DNA from: JAUUSJ01 sp051880475
Lineage (GTDB): Bacteria; Bacillota; Clostridia; Lachnospirales; Lachnospiraceae
Length of the DNA stretch: 64,000 bases
Assembly (NCBI GenBank): GCA_051880475.1
Contig: JBJEOA010000049.1
Location: 1-64,000, forward strand
Reading direction: 5' to 3'
The notes under the pieces were generated by a model. That model was given only the letters and a program-made list of their open reading frames with translations, did no database searches and had not been told where the DNA came from. Made by a program: the position numbers and the translations under genes. Shown one piece after another: positions 27,208 through 35,815 of the stretch. The stretch's first letter is position 1, and each line of letters opens with the position of its first letter.

Positions 27208-28929
27208 ATGAGTAATAAAATTTCGGGCGAGAAATATGCGATGATGTTTGGTCCCACAGTGGGGGATAAAGTAAGACTAGCAGATACGAGCTTGGTAATC
27301 GAGGTAGAAAAAGATTATACAGTATATGGCGATGAGATTAAGTTTGGTGGAGGAAAAACAATTCGAGATGGTATGGGACAGGCCGTTAAAACGACAAGTG
27401 CCAACGGTGCTCTTGATTTAGTTATTACAAATGCCTTGATTGTAGATTATACAGGTATTATTAAGGCAGATATTGGCATCAAAGATGGTAAAATTGTTGG
27501 GATTGGTAAAGCTGGAAATCCAGATACTATGGACGGTGTGACGCCAGGAATGGTAGTTAGTGCATCTACAGAAGCTTTAGCTGGAGAAAATTTAATTGTG
27601 ACAGCAGGAGGAATTGATACACATATTCATTTTATTTGTCCACAGCAAGTCGACTGTGCACTCTATAGCGGTGTCACAACAATGATTGGTGGAGGTACAG
27701 GTCCGGCAGATGGAACAAATGCTACGACATGTACTCCTGGACCTTGGAATTTAAAGATGATGTTAAAAGCGGCGGAGGAATACCCAATGAACCTTGGCTT
27801 TTTAGGAAAAGGAAATTGTTCCAACGAAGCACCTTTAGTAGAGCAGATAAAGGCTGGTGCGATGGGGCTTAAAATCCATGAGGACTGGGGAGCCACTCCT
27901 GCAGTTATCGATCATTGTTTAAATGTGGCAGATGAGTACGATGTACAAGTTGCTATTCACACAGATACATTAAATGAGGGTGGATGTGTGGAAGATACAA
28001 TCAATGCGATTGCTGGAAGAACGATTCATACATATCACACGGAAGGTGCGGGAGGAGGACATGCCCCTGATATTATTAAGGCGGCAGCTTTTTCGAATAT
28101 TTTACCTTCCTCCACTAATCCGACAATGCCATTTACAGTAAATACATTGGACGAGCATTTGGATATGTTAATGGTATGTCATCATTTGGATAATAAAATT
28201 CCAGAGGATGTCGCTTTTGCAGATTCTAGAATTCGTCCAGAGACAATTGCAGCAGAAGATGTTCTCCATGATATGGGTGTATTTAGCATGATGAGTTCTG
28301 ACTCTCAGGCTATGGGACGTATCGGCGAGGTCATTACACGTACATGGCAGACAGCATCTAAGATGAAAGATGAGCGAGGTGCTCTCCCAGAAGACGAGGG
28401 AAATGGAAACGACAATTTCCGTGTAAAAAGATATATTTCTAAATATACTATTAACCCAGCAAAGACTCATGGAATTTCGGAGTATGTAGGTTCCGTTGAG
28501 GAGGGAAAATGGGCTGATTTAGTACTTTGGAATCCAGCATTTTTTGGAGTAAAGCCTGATATTATTATCAAAGGTGGTATGATTATCGCATCTAAGATGG
28601 GAGATGCGAATGCTTCTATTCCGACAACACAGCCTGTTATGTATCAACCAATGTTCGCAGCTCACGGAAAGGCAAAGGATGAGGCATGTCTAACTTTTGT
28701 ATCTAAAGCAGCTATAGACGAGGATATCGCCAAAAAACTTGAATTAAATAAGACCGTTGTTGCGGTAAGTGGATGTCGAGATATTGGAAAGAAAGATATG
28801 GAATTTAATAATGCGACTCCAGAAATTACAGTAGACCCAGAGACATACGAAGTAAAGGCGGACGGAGTATCACTTTCTTCTAAGCCAGCGAAGAAACTTC
28901 CTTTGACTCAGATGTATAGTCTATTCTAA
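27208..28929 (+). CDS. ureC: Urease subunit alpha (catalytic)
   Basis: Binuclear-nickel catalytic subunit, 573 residues, full length. Visible active-site elements are the HIH nickel ligands (after GGIDT), K222 in GLKIHEDWG (carbamylated bridging lysine), the HTDTLNE histidine, the HTEGAGGGH segment, and flap residues C324-H325 in CHHLD, plus the SDSQAMGR aspartate loop. All key residues are present, so the enzyme should be active once nickel is loaded by UreDEFG. TAGGAGGG precedes the ATG. Confidence 0.98.
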   Translation: MSNKISGEKYAMMFGPTVGDKVRLADTSLVIEVEKDYTVYGDEIKFGGGKTIRDGMGQAVKTTSANGALDLVITNALIVDYTGIIKADIGIKDGKIVGIGKAGNPDTMDGVTPGMVVSASTEALAGENLIVTAGGIDTHIHFICPQQVDCALYSGVTTMIGGGTGPADGTNATTCTPGPWNLKMMLKAAEEYPMNLGFLGKGNCSNEAPLVEQIKAGAMGLKIHEDWGATPAVIDHCLNVADEYDVQVAIHTDTLNEGGCVEDTINAIAGRTIHTYHTEGAGGGHAPDIIKAAAFSNILPSSTNPTMPFTVNTLDEHLDMLMVCHHLDNKIPEDVAFADSRIRPETIAAEDVLHDMGVFSMMSSDSQAMGRIGEVITRTWQTASKMKDERGALPEDEGNGNDNFRVKRYISKYTINPAKTHGISEYVGSVEEGKWADLVLWNPAFFGVKPDIIIKGGMIIASKMGDANASIPTTQPVMYQPMFAAHGKAKDEACLTFVSKAAIDEDIAKKLELNKTVVAVSGCRDIGKKDMEFNNATPEITVDPETYEVKADGVSLSSKPAKKLPLTQMYSLF

Positions 28930-29004
28930 AGAGTTATCGGATGAAAATGCCTTTCATGTGACAGTCATCGAAGATAAAAGAAGTTGGATAAAAGGAGAAA
29001 GAGA

Positions 29005-29484
29005 ATGTTAGGAGTTTGTTTATTATATGTGGGCATTGTCTTAATTAATAATGGTGTCTGCAATTTAGGAAAGATAGATGGAAAATCAGCTGCAGTGATG
29101 AATATTTTTACTGGTGCGGTATCTCTTTATTTAAATGGACTTTCCATTATTCAGGGAGATTATTACTCAGCAGGGACAGGATTATTGTTTGGTTTTACAT
29201 ATTTATTTGTGGCAATCAATGGAATTTTTGGCTTAGACCCAAGACCATTTGCTTGGTTTAGCGGATTTGTCGCAGTAAATGCAACGATTTGTGCAGCGAT
29301 TGCATTTAAAGATGATTATAGAATGGGGATTATATGGATACTTTGGGCAATTCTTTGGGCTACTGGCTTCATTGAGACAGTACTTAAGAAACCACTTGGA
29401 AAATTTGTCCCATATTTGCAAATTTTTGAGGGTGTTGTCACAGCTTGGATTCCAGGCATGATGATGCTTTGCCAAGTTTGGTAA
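29005..29484 (+). CDS. ureI: UreI/AmiS-family urea or amide channel
   Basis: A 159-residue inner-membrane protein with about six helices, belonging to the AmiS/UreI family of urea and short-amide channels. The motif WFSGFVAVNATICA and the repeated LLY/LNG helix starts fit. The frame opens at a TTG at 28984, but AAAGGAG places the start at the ATG at 29005. Its position between ureC and ureE says its job is urea entry. Acid gating as in Helicobacter UreI cannot be judged: the histidine-rich periplasmic loop is not evident. Confidence 0.85.
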   Translation: MLGVCLLYVGIVLINNGVCNLGKIDGKSAAVMNIFTGAVSLYLNGLSIIQGDYYSAGTGLLFGFTYLFVAINGIFGLDPRPFAWFSGFVAVNATICAAIAFKDDYRMGIIWILWAILWATGFIETVLKKPLGKFVPYLQIFEGVVTAWIPGMMMLCQVW

Positions 29485-29546
29485 GATGAGAAGCTCATAT
29501 TTTAAAAGTGGAAAAAAGAGGAAGAATATAACGAGGAAAAAATATT

Positions 29547-30026
29547 ATGTTATGCGAGAAAATTTTGGGAAAGATAAAGGATCAACAATTTGAAGGATTA
29601 AAAGTAGATTATGTCGATATTGAGTGGCATGAGGCATTTAAAAAGCTTCACAGAAAAGTATCTAGTCTTGGAAAAGAAGTCGGAATTCGCTTAGAAAACG
29701 ATATTTTAAAGAGGGGCTTAGAACAAGATGATGTTCTAGGTGTGGAGGATGATACTGTGGTAGCAGTTAATATTCCAGCTTGTGAGGTTATTGTAATTAA
29801 GGTAGATAATCAGCACCCACATATGAGAGAAAAAGTTTGTTATGAAATTGGAAATAAGCATGCCACAATGTTTTGGGGTGATCAAGAGGGAGAATTTATC
29901 ACTCCTTATAATGAGCCAACTTTGGTTTTAATGCAAAAATTGCACGGGGTAACTGCCTTTAAGGAAACAAGAAAATTAGATTTTTCAAAGAGCATAGGTT
30001 CTTCCATTAATAATCACACTCATTAA
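29547..30026 (+). CDS. ureE: Urease accessory protein UreE (nickel metallochaperone)
   Basis: Delivers nickel to the apo-urease/UreDFG complex. A 159-residue two-domain protein: amino-terminal peptide-binding domain, then the metal-binding domain with GNKHATMFW, the conserved nickel-binding histidine. The carboxy-terminal tail is short (NNHTH) rather than a long poly-histidine tail, so nickel storage is probably limited. No nickel transporter is encoded nearby. Confidence 0.93.
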   Translation: MLCEKILGKIKDQQFEGLKVDYVDIEWHEAFKKLHRKVSSLGKEVGIRLENDILKRGLEQDDVLGVEDDTVVAVNIPACEVIVIKVDNQHPHMREKVCYEIGNKHATMFWGDQEGEFITPYNEPTLVLMQKLHGVTAFKETRKLDFSKSIGSSINNHTH

Positions 30027-30036
30027 AATTTTATAT

Positions 30037-30066
30037 CCACAAGGCATAGTATAGGATGCCTTGTGG
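30037..30066 (+). repeat. Inverted repeat between ureE and ureF
   Basis: CCACAAGGCAT (30037-30047) and ATGCCTTGTGG (30056-30066) form a perfect 11-base stem around eight bases. No T run follows, so it looks like an RNA processing or stability hairpin within the operon, not a full terminator. Confidence 0.55.
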
Positions 30067-30121
30067 CAAGATGAACGGATTAGACGATTTAATAAGGAAG
30101 ATATAAATTGAGGAGAGTAGA

Positions 30122-30832
30122 ATGCGACAGAGAAACTTGAGAAAGAAATTTTTATTATTGCAGATTAATGATGCTCTTTTTCCAATTGGCGGCTATTCTC
30201 ATTCTTATGGGCTAGAGACATATATTCAAAAAGATTTTGTGAGAGATGGAAAAACAGCGAAAAGCTATATTGAGCATAAACTAAAGTACGGATTTTTATA
30301 TACAGAGATGTTGCCAGCTAGGTTGGCTTTTGAGTATGCAAGTGAGGCAAAGATAGAAAAGTTAATGGAACTTGAGGAGATGACACAGGCATCAAAGCTT
30401 CCAAAAGAGATTCGTCTTGCCAGTAATAAATTGGCGTCTAGATTTATAAAAACAATATCGAAATTAAGTATTCCTTATGAAAGCGATATTTTTTGTTCTT
30501 ATTTGGAGCATATAAAAAAGACACAGGAGGGAGCATCAAATTACGCTATTGTATATGGTGTATTTTGTGCGGCAGTTGGCATTTCAAAAGAAGAGGCAAT
30601 GGAACATTTTTTATATGCACAAACTTCAGCGATGGTTACAAACTGTGTAAAAAGTATTCCTCTTAGCCAGACGGAAGGACAAAAATTATTAACTGCCAGC
30701 TGTGAAATGTTTTGTGAGATTTTAGAGACGGTATCTTATTTGGATGAGAAAATGCTTTATTTATCAAATCCTGGATTTGATATTCGAAGTATGCAGCATG
30801 AGTTTTTATATTCAAGGATATATATGTCGTAA
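30122..30832 (+). CDS. ureF: Urease accessory protein UreF
   Basis: Helical protein that activates UreG in the UreDFG maturation complex. The 236-residue sequence starts with the conserved segment LLQINDALFPIGGYSHSYGLET, split across the amino terminus, and includes the conserved DPGFDIRSM-like carboxy motif (NPGFDIRSMQHE). GAGGAGAG precedes the ATG. It lies between ureE and ureG as in many Firmicutes. Confidence 0.95.
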   Translation: MRQRNLRKKFLLLQINDALFPIGGYSHSYGLETYIQKDFVRDGKTAKSYIEHKLKYGFLYTEMLPARLAFEYASEAKIEKLMELEEMTQASKLPKEIRLASNKLASRFIKTISKLSIPYESDIFCSYLEHIKKTQEGASNYAIVYGVFCAAVGISKEEAMEHFLYAQTSAMVTNCVKSIPLSQTEGQKLLTASCEMFCEILETVSYLDEKMLYLSNPGFDIRSMQHEFLYSRIYMS

Positions 30833-30936
30833 TTTTAGAAATGAGAAGATTCCTTGATAAAAAATGAGAAAAGAATTTTATAATCTTTAGCGGTGGATTA
30901 TCTTGAAAAATAAAGGGAAAATAGGAGGAAAAAAGT

Positions 30937-31548
30937 ATGTCTTATACCAAAATTGGAGTTGCCGGCCCTGTTGGTTCGGGAAAGACAGCTTTAATAGAAA
31001 TTTTAGTTCGTAAATTAGCGAAAGAGTATAGCATTGGTGTAATTACAAATGATATTTACACAAAGGAGGATGCAGAGTTTTTGTGCAAAAATAGTGTTCT
31101 TCCAAAAGAGAGAATTATTGGTGTGGAGACAGGAGGATGTCCGCATACGGCAATTCGTGAAGATGCCTCTATGAATCTGGAGGCGGTAGATGAGATGATG
31201 GAGCGGTTCCCAGATATTGAGCTTTTATTTATTGAGAGTGGCGGAGATAATTTGTCTGCAACATTTAGTCCAGAACTTGTGGATGCCACGATTTTTGTCA
31301 TTGATGTAGCTGAGGGAGATAAAATACCAAGAAAAGGTGGTCCTGGAATTACAAGATCGGATCTTCTCGTTATTAATAAAATTGACTTAGCACCGCTTGT
31401 AGGTGCCAATTTAGATGTGATGGCGAGAGATTCAAAGAAAATGCGTGGGAATCGTCCATTCTTATTTACGAACATCCGAGAAGACGAAGGGATTGATCCT
31501 GTCATCGCATGGTTAAAGAGAGAAGTATTGATGGAGGATTTAGTATAA
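30937..31548 (+). CDS. ureG: Urease accessory GTPase UreG
   Basis: SIMIBI-class GTPase that drives nickel insertion into urease. The 203-residue protein has the P-loop GPVGSGKT (10-17), the nickel-binding CPH motif (ETGGCPHTAIREDAS), the ESGGDN switch and the NKIDLAP guanine-specificity motif. There is no histidine-rich amino-terminal extension. GGAGGAAAAAAGT precedes the ATG, and the stop shares a base with ureD. Confidence 0.97.
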   Translation: MSYTKIGVAGPVGSGKTALIEILVRKLAKEYSIGVITNDIYTKEDAEFLCKNSVLPKERIIGVETGGCPHTAIREDASMNLEAVDEMMERFPDIELLFIESGGDNLSATFSPELVDATIFVIDVAEGDKIPRKGGPGITRSDLLVINKIDLAPLVGANLDVMARDSKKMRGNRPFLFTNIREDEGIDPVIAWLKREVLMEDLV

Positions 31549-32342
31549 TGGAACAAAATCAGTTTCCTAAAACATCAATGCTAAAAGTAAAATCTGCTCT
31601 AAAAGATGGAAAGGCATATTTGAGTGATGTCGCTTTTACTGCACCCTTTAAAATTATGAAACCTTTTCCAGTTGGAAAGACGGGACTCCAAGTTCTAGTT
31701 CTGACTGCGTCCGCTGGTATTATGGAGGGAGATACACAGGAGCTTGAGATTATAGCAGGTGAGGGAACGAAACTGGAATTTTTGACACAGGCTTACGAAA
31801 AGATTCATAAAATGAAAGATGGAGAGGCAGTCAGAAAGACGAAATTAATTGTCGGTAAAAATGCTGAGCTAAAATATCATCCGCTCCCGACAATTCCATT
31901 TGCAAAATCTGCCTATCGAAGTGAGACAGAGATTGAGTTGGAAGATGAGAGTGCAAAACTGATTTTTACAGAAATACTATCATGCGGTCGTGCGGCGAGG
32001 GGAGAGAGATTTCAGTATCGCTATTACCATAATTTAGTCACAGCAAAGCAGGCAGGACATTATATTTATAGAGACAATACAATATATGATCCTGAAAAAT
32101 TTGAGATGGAAAAAATCGGAATGTATGAGGGATATACACATTTGGCATCCATGCTTGTCTGTAACTATGAAGTAGGAGATGAAATCTTGAGCCAAATAAT
32201 GGAGTTATTTGATGAGATGGAAGAGATAGATGGAGCTGTGACAAGGTCGAACCATGGAGACTTGGTTATTCGTATTCTTGGAAAGAGTGGACAAAAATTG
32301 ACAGAGATATGTAAGAAATTGGAAAACTATATCACTCAGTAA
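31548..32342 (+). CDS. ureD: Urease accessory protein UreD (UreH)
   Basis: Scaffold of the urease maturation complex through which nickel passes. The frame opens at 31509, but the ATG at 31548, which shares one base with the ureG stop (TAATG) and has GGAGGA inside ureG, is the clear start (264 residues). It shows ITASAGIMEGD-type (TASAGIMEGD) and LTQAYEKIHKM segments with SCGRAARGERF, all typical of UreD. It is the last urease gene before a terminator. Confidence 0.93.
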   Translation: MEQNQFPKTSMLKVKSALKDGKAYLSDVAFTAPFKIMKPFPVGKTGLQVLVLTASAGIMEGDTQELEIIAGEGTKLEFLTQAYEKIHKMKDGEAVRKTKLIVGKNAELKYHPLPTIPFAKSAYRSETEIELEDESAKLIFTEILSCGRAARGERFQYRYYHNLVTAKQAGHYIYRDNTIYDPEKFEMEKIGMYEGYTHLASMLVCNYEVGDEILSQIMELFDEMEEIDGAVTRSNHGDLVIRILGKSGQKLTEICKKLENYITQ

Positions 32343-32400
32343 ATTATTTCTATTTTTTATAAATTTAGAAAAAATATGATAGAAATGAAGAGTGAAAGTA

Positions 32401-32447
32401 AAATGAAAAGACACTGAGAAGTTTGTCCTTCCAGTGTCTTTTCATTT
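32401..32447. terminator. Bidirectional terminator, urease operon and phosphoglucomutase
   Basis: AAATGAAAAGACACTG (32401-32416) pairs perfectly with CAGTGTCTTTTCATTT (32432-32447) between convergent genes. Confidence 0.88.
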
Positions 32448-32469
32448 ATTGTTTATGTATGGATGATTA

Positions 32470-34152
32470 TTATGCAAGAATTGGTTTTAATGCCTCAGAT
32501 AATTTATCTTTATTTGCCTGTGCCTCATCCAAATCTTTTCCAAGTGTTGTAAAGTAAAGTTTAATCTTAGGCTCTGTTCCAGATGGACGAACGATAACTG
32601 TTTCACCGTTATCTAATTTGTAAAGTAATACGTTGGCAGCTGGGAGTCCTGTCTCTTCTGTATTTTGATAATCTGTTACTTTCTCAACCGCATGTCCTGC
32701 AATCTCGGATAATGGATTATTGCGAAGATTTTCCATAATTCCTGTCATCTTATCCATTCCGCTAAGTCCTGGGAATTCAAAGCTATCTACTTGATTTAAG
32801 TAACGGCCATATTCTGCATAGATTTCTTCCATTCTCTGTTTTAAGGAGCTTCCGATACTTCTATAGTAAGCAGCCATCTCACAAATCAACATAGAACCGA
32901 TAACAGCATCTTTATCTCTTACATATGGTCCAGCTAAATATCCGTAGCTTTCCTCAAATCCAAAGATAAATCTATCTACTTCTCCAGCTTGTTCTAACTG
33001 AGCAATCTGGTCACCAATCCATTTGAATCCTGTTAAAACACTGCGAAGCTCAACTCCGTAATGCTCTGCTACTGCATCTGCCAATGGTGTAGATACGATG
33101 GATTTTACTGCTACAGCATTCTTTGGCATAGTGCCTTTTTCGATACGACCTGCACAGATATAATCTAAGAGTAATACACCTACTTCGTTTCCGCTTACTA
33201 ACTCATAAGATCCATCTGGACACTTCATAGCGATACCAACGCGGTCTGCATCAGGGTCTGTAGCTAACATTAAGTCTGCGTTTGTCTCTTTTGCCAATTC
33301 CAACCCTTTTTCTAATGCTGCAAAAATTTCTGGGTTTGGATAACTACATGTTGTAAAGTAGCCGTTTGGATACTCTTGCTCTGGAACAATAGTAATATCT
33401 GTAATTCCGATATCTTTTAAAATTTGTGTTACAGGTACAAGTCCAGAACCATTTAATGGACTGTATACTAATTTTAGTCCTGCTGTTTTGCATAGACCTG
33501 GACGAACTTGACGAGATTCAATTGCCTCATAAAGAGCTTTCTTGCAATCATCTCCTACAAAACGGATTAATCCTTCTTCTACACCCTCAGCGAAGGAGAT
33601 ATATTTTACACCTGTTAAAATATCTGTTTTTTGAATTTCTTCATATACGATAGCAGCTGCATCATCTGTCATCTGGCATCCATCTGGACCATATGCTTTA
33701 TATCCATTATATTTTGCTGGGTTATGGGAAGCTGTTACCATAATACCAGCGTTACACTCATAATAACGAGTAGCAAAAGAAAGTGCTGGTACTGGCATCA
33801 AAGCGTCATAAATTCTTACTTTGATTCCATTTGCTGCAAGTACGCCTGCTGCTGTCTTTGCAAATACATCACTCTTAATACGGCTATCGTAACTAATTGC
33901 TACAGTCTGATTACCGCCCTGTGTTTTTACCCAATTTGCAAGTCCCTGTGTTGCCTGACGTACAACGTAAATATTCATGCGATTAGTTCCTGCTCCGAGA
34001 ACACCGCGAAGTCCTGCTGTACCAAATTTTAAAGCTACCGCAAAACGGTCTTTAATCTCCTCGTCATTTCCCTCAATTTTTAATAATTCTGGTTTTAAAT
34101 CCGCATCTTCTAGATCTGCTGCCAGCCAGCGCTTATACTCTTCTTGATACAT
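32470..34152 (-). CDS. Phosphoglucomutase/phosphomannomutase
   Basis: Interconverts hexose 1- and 6-phosphates through a phosphoserine, feeding nucleotide-sugar and wall polymer synthesis. The 560-residue length fits the PgcA-type phospho-sugar mutases of Firmicutes. The catalytic S142 is in TASHNP, the metal loop is DPDADR (about 305-310), FEESYGY is the sugar-binding loop and RPSGTEPKIK the phosphate-binding loop. AGGAGAGATTAGAC precedes the ATG. The 294 bases upstream hold only AT-rich sequence with a TATAAT near 34235. Confidence 0.93.
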   Translation of the reverse strand: MYQEEYKRWLAADLEDADLKPELLKIEGNDEEIKDRFAVALKFGTAGLRGVLGAGTNRMNIYVVRQATQGLANWVKTQGGNQTVAISYDSRIKSDVFAKTAAGVLAANGIKVRIYDALMPVPALSFATRYYECNAGIMVTASHNPAKYNGYKAYGPDGCQMTDDAAAIVYEEIQKTDILTGVKYISFAEGVEEGLIRFVGDDCKKALYEAIESRQVRPGLCKTAGLKLVYSPLNGSGLVPVTQILKDIGITDITIVPEQEYPNGYFTTCSYPNPEIFAALEKGLELAKETNADLMLATDPDADRVGIAMKCPDGSYELVSGNEVGVLLLDYICAGRIEKGTMPKNAVAVKSIVSTPLADAVAEHYGVELRSVLTGFKWIGDQIAQLEQAGEVDRFIFGFEESYGYLAGPYVRDKDAVIGSMLICEMAAYYRSIGSSLKQRMEEIYAEYGRYLNQVDSFEFPGLSGMDKMTGIMENLRNNPLSEIAGHAVEKVTDYQNTEETGLPAANVLLYKLDNGETVIVRPSGTEPKIKLYFTTLGKDLDEAQANKDKLSEALKPILA

Positions 34153-34446
34153 GTCTAATCTCTCCTTATCTCTCCTAAGTTAATTCGTTTGGTGCTTCTC
34201 TATTTCACAAAAATGAAATAAAGAATTATAATTATAGTAATAATATACTATATTTTTTGCTATATGGCAATTATTTTTGAAAAAATTATATAATTTTTTT
34301 TGGAAAGTTTGGTTATAGGAGATTCAACTCATTTATCATTGGATAAAATTTTTTTACGATATGTTTCTCTATAATAAAAAATAGTTCCTGAAGAGAAAAG
34401 CAAACATATAATAAAATAGTAGTAATAGAAATAGGGAGATGATTTT

Positions 34447-35625
34447 TTGGCAATCTATATTGTACAGTCAGGGGACTCGGTAGATAGTATTGCAAATCAA
34501 TTTTTCGTGGACGTGAGTGAGATTATTTATGATAATCAGCTTATTTATCCTTATGAGCTTGCTTTAGGGCAAGCTCTTTTTATTGGAGAAAACAGCTCGC
34601 AAGGTGGGCAAAATCAAAGTACGCAGGAAGAGGAAGCTTCCAATGAAAGGAGAAGCCTAAGAGTGAACGGCTACGCCTATCCTTTTATTAGTGAGTGGGT
34701 ACTAGAACAGACGTTGCCGTATCTTACTGAGCTCTCTATTTTTTCTTACGGTTTTTCAGAGGAGGGAGAGCTAATTCCCCCTGTGATTTCTGAAAATCGC
34801 ATGATTGAGTTAGCACATTTATACGGAGTGATTCCTGTCCTTACTTTGACTCCTCTTGGACCAGACGGTCGATTCAACAATAATCTAATTACCTCTGTTG
34901 TGAATGACGCTCAAAAAATGGATAGATTGATAGAGGAAATTCTTTTGACGATGCAGAGAATGGGATACGGTGGGTTGGATATTGATTTTGAGTTTATTTT
35001 AAAGGAAGACAGAGATGCTTTCACTTCCTTTGTTGCACTTTGCGTGGAGCGACTTCACGCAGCTAATCCATATTATCGGGTTTCGGTTGCTTTGGCACCG
35101 AAAACTTCTGCTACTCAACAGGGACTTTTGTATGAGGGAAAGGATTACGCAGGACTTGGGGCAGTTGCGGATTCTGTGCTTTTGATGACGTATGAGTGGG
35201 GATATACTTACGGTCCGCCGATGGCAGTCGCTCCGATTAATAAAGTGCGAGAGGTTGTGACATATGCCATAACGGAGATTCCGGTGAATAAAATTTATCT
35301 TGGAATCCCAAACTATGGATATGACTGGCCACTTCCGTTTGTGGCGGGAACGACGAGGGCGAGAACGCTTGGAAATATTGAGGCGGTTCGAATTGCGGTT
35401 CATCAGGGAGCGACGATTCAGTTTGATGAGATTGCAAAGTCGCCGTATTTTCGGTATGAGCAAGATGGCATAGAACATGAGGTTTGGTTTGAGGATGTGC
35501 GAAGTATACAGGCAAAGTTTGATTTGATAAAGGAGTTTAATCTGCTAGGAGCGGGATATTGGAACGTGATGCAGCTATTTCGGGCGAATTGGCTATTATT
35601 AAATGAAAATTTCATTATAATTTAG
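34447..35625 (+). CDS. LysM-domain glycoside hydrolase family 18 protein
   Basis: A 392-residue protein of the SleL/YaaH type that cuts N-acetylglucosamine bonds in peptidoglycan or spore cortex. One LysM domain (2-46) leads through a short glutamine-rich linker to a GH18 barrel with D178-I-D180-F-E182, the complete DxDxE catalytic motif. It starts at a TTG (34447), supported by AGGGAG 8-9 bases upstream; a nearby ATG at 34440 is out of frame. No signal peptide is visible, as for spore-targeted relatives. A spore role is inference. Confidence 0.88.
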   Translation: MAIYIVQSGDSVDSIANQFFVDVSEIIYDNQLIYPYELALGQALFIGENSSQGGQNQSTQEEEASNERRSLRVNGYAYPFISEWVLEQTLPYLTELSIFSYGFSEEGELIPPVISENRMIELAHLYGVIPVLTLTPLGPDGRFNNNLITSVVNDAQKMDRLIEEILLTMQRMGYGGLDIDFEFILKEDRDAFTSFVALCVERLHAANPYYRVSVALAPKTSATQQGLLYEGKDYAGLGAVADSVLLMTYEWGYTYGPPMAVAPINKVREVVTYAITEIPVNKIYLGIPNYGYDWPLPFVAGTTRARTLGNIEAVRIAVHQGATIQFDEIAKSPYFRYEQDGIEHEVWFEDVRSIQAKFDLIKEFNLLGAGYWNVMQLFRANWLLLNENFIII

Positions 35626-35647
35626 GAAATTTTTGTAAAATTTTTGA

Positions 35648-35688
35648 TAAAGATAGTATGTGAAATAAGGCATGCTATCTTTTTTTCA
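35648..35688 (+). terminator. Terminator after the GH18 gene
   Basis: AAAGATAGTATG and CATGCTATCTTT form an imperfect stem followed by seven Ts. Confidence 0.75.
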
Positions 35689-35732
35689 TGGAAAAGAGCG
35701 ATAAAAAGAAGATATATTCATTCTAAGTGAAG

Positions 35733-35749
35733 TTTACATAGATTTAACA
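35733..35749 (+). promoter_or_regulatory. Candidate PhoP box upstream of the PstS-like gene
   Basis: TTTACA (35733-35738), five bases, TTAACA (35744-35749): two TT(A/T/C)ACA hexamers at an 11-base period, as in Bacillus PhoP sites. A weaker TTCTAA precedes it at 35721. The following gene encodes a phosphate-binding protein, which supports the reading. Confidence 0.5.
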
Positions 35750-35815
35750 TAAACCATATATTTCCTTTATTTTTCTTTGATACATTGTAAATGTCAAAGG
35801 AAGAAAGGAGACGCT

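Noticed and set aside
34999..35478. 159-codon antisense frame in the GH18 gene
   Set aside because: The opposite strand has an intact GH18 active site and a ribosome site; the antisense frame has neither.
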